Origin: an uncultured Collinsella sp.
GTDB lineage: Bacteria > Actinomycetota > Coriobacteriia > Coriobacteriales > Coriobacteriaceae
DNA length: 14,145 nt
NCBI GenBank assembly: GCA_900549455.1
Contig: UROM01000039.1
Location: forward strand, 1 to 14,145
Direction: 5' to 3'
This document shows, piece by piece, positions 14,107 to 14,145 of the stretch. The position numbers and the translations under genes are program-made. How positions within the stretch are numbered: the stretch's first letter is position 1; every line of letters begins with the position of its first letter. Under the pieces are notes generated by a model. That model had not been told where the DNA came from and did no database searches. It saw only the letters and a list, made by a program, of their open reading frames with translations.

Positions 14107-14145
14107 CTGTCTCTTATACACATCTCCGAGCCCACGAGACTCCTG
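14107..14145 (+). other. Illumina Nextera P7-side adapter (artefact)
   Basis: Bases 14107-14125 are the reverse complement of the Tn5 mosaic end (CTGTCTCTTATACACATCT), 14126-14140 are CCGAGCCCACGAGAC of the Nextera read-2 oligo, and 14141-14145 (TCCTG) are the first bases of an i7 index. Genomic sequence ends at 14106. Confidence 0.98.

Noticed and set aside
14106..14135. Apparent start of a short MetY-like protein
   Set aside because: The start and first codons are Nextera adapter; the gene is truncated, not short.

Overview
The window is a 14.1 kb piece of a high-GC bacterial genome, flanked at both ends by Illumina Nextera adapter sequence (1-48 and 14107-14145). Only 49-14106 is biological. 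Protein similarity judged by eye (a DUF3793-flavodoxin pair, an Fe-S aldo-keto reductase, an LPxxG-type wall-anchored protein, MetY) and the high GC3 point to a gut Coriobacteriia, most like Collinsella. This is inference, because no rRNA or tRNA gene is present.

Layout. 50-629 (+): the last 53 codons of a Y-family DNA polymerase, overlapping a YolD-like gene. 626-3151 (-): a large secreted beta-propeller protein with an LPHAG sorting signal, ending tail-to-tail with yolD on a shared CTAG. Its likely terminator lies antisense inside yolD. 3425-3808 (-): a membrane-anchored HMA (MxCxxC) protein behind a CsoR-like operator. 3984-5154 (+): a DUF3793 protein and a flavodoxin behind a good promoter with a DtxR/IdeR-like core at the expected start site, suggesting iron control. 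5272-8377 (-): a polar amino acid ABC transporter operon, binding lipoprotein, permease, ATPase, in that order of transcription. The permease carries an unusual secreted N-terminal domain, and two hairpins separate it from the binding protein gene. 8525-9391 (-): endonuclease IV. 9412-9474: a near-perfect 20-bp inverted repeat. 9487-10677 (-): an Fe-S aldo-keto reductase. 10840-11034 (+): a small unrecognised protein. 11151-12065 (+): a PanE-type ketopantoate reductase, whose ribosome binding site follows directly on a terminator-like hairpin. 12175-12381 (-): a 68-residue membrane protein. 12567-13343 (-): a secreted coiled-coil protein with a compact C-terminal domain. 13656-14105 (-): the C-terminal third of MetY, cut by the contig end.

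I see no phage, transposase, CRISPR array or defence system. Most of the window is ordinary accessory and housekeeping content. The points most worth a second look are the metal-linked regulatory block at 3425-5154 (copper-type operator next to an iron-type box, and a seven-cysteine insert in the DUF3793 protein), the permease fusion, the propeller interrupted by a helical domain, the terminator buried in yolD, and the hairpin repeat at 9412-9474. The adapter ends create false protein N-termini that read MCIRD.
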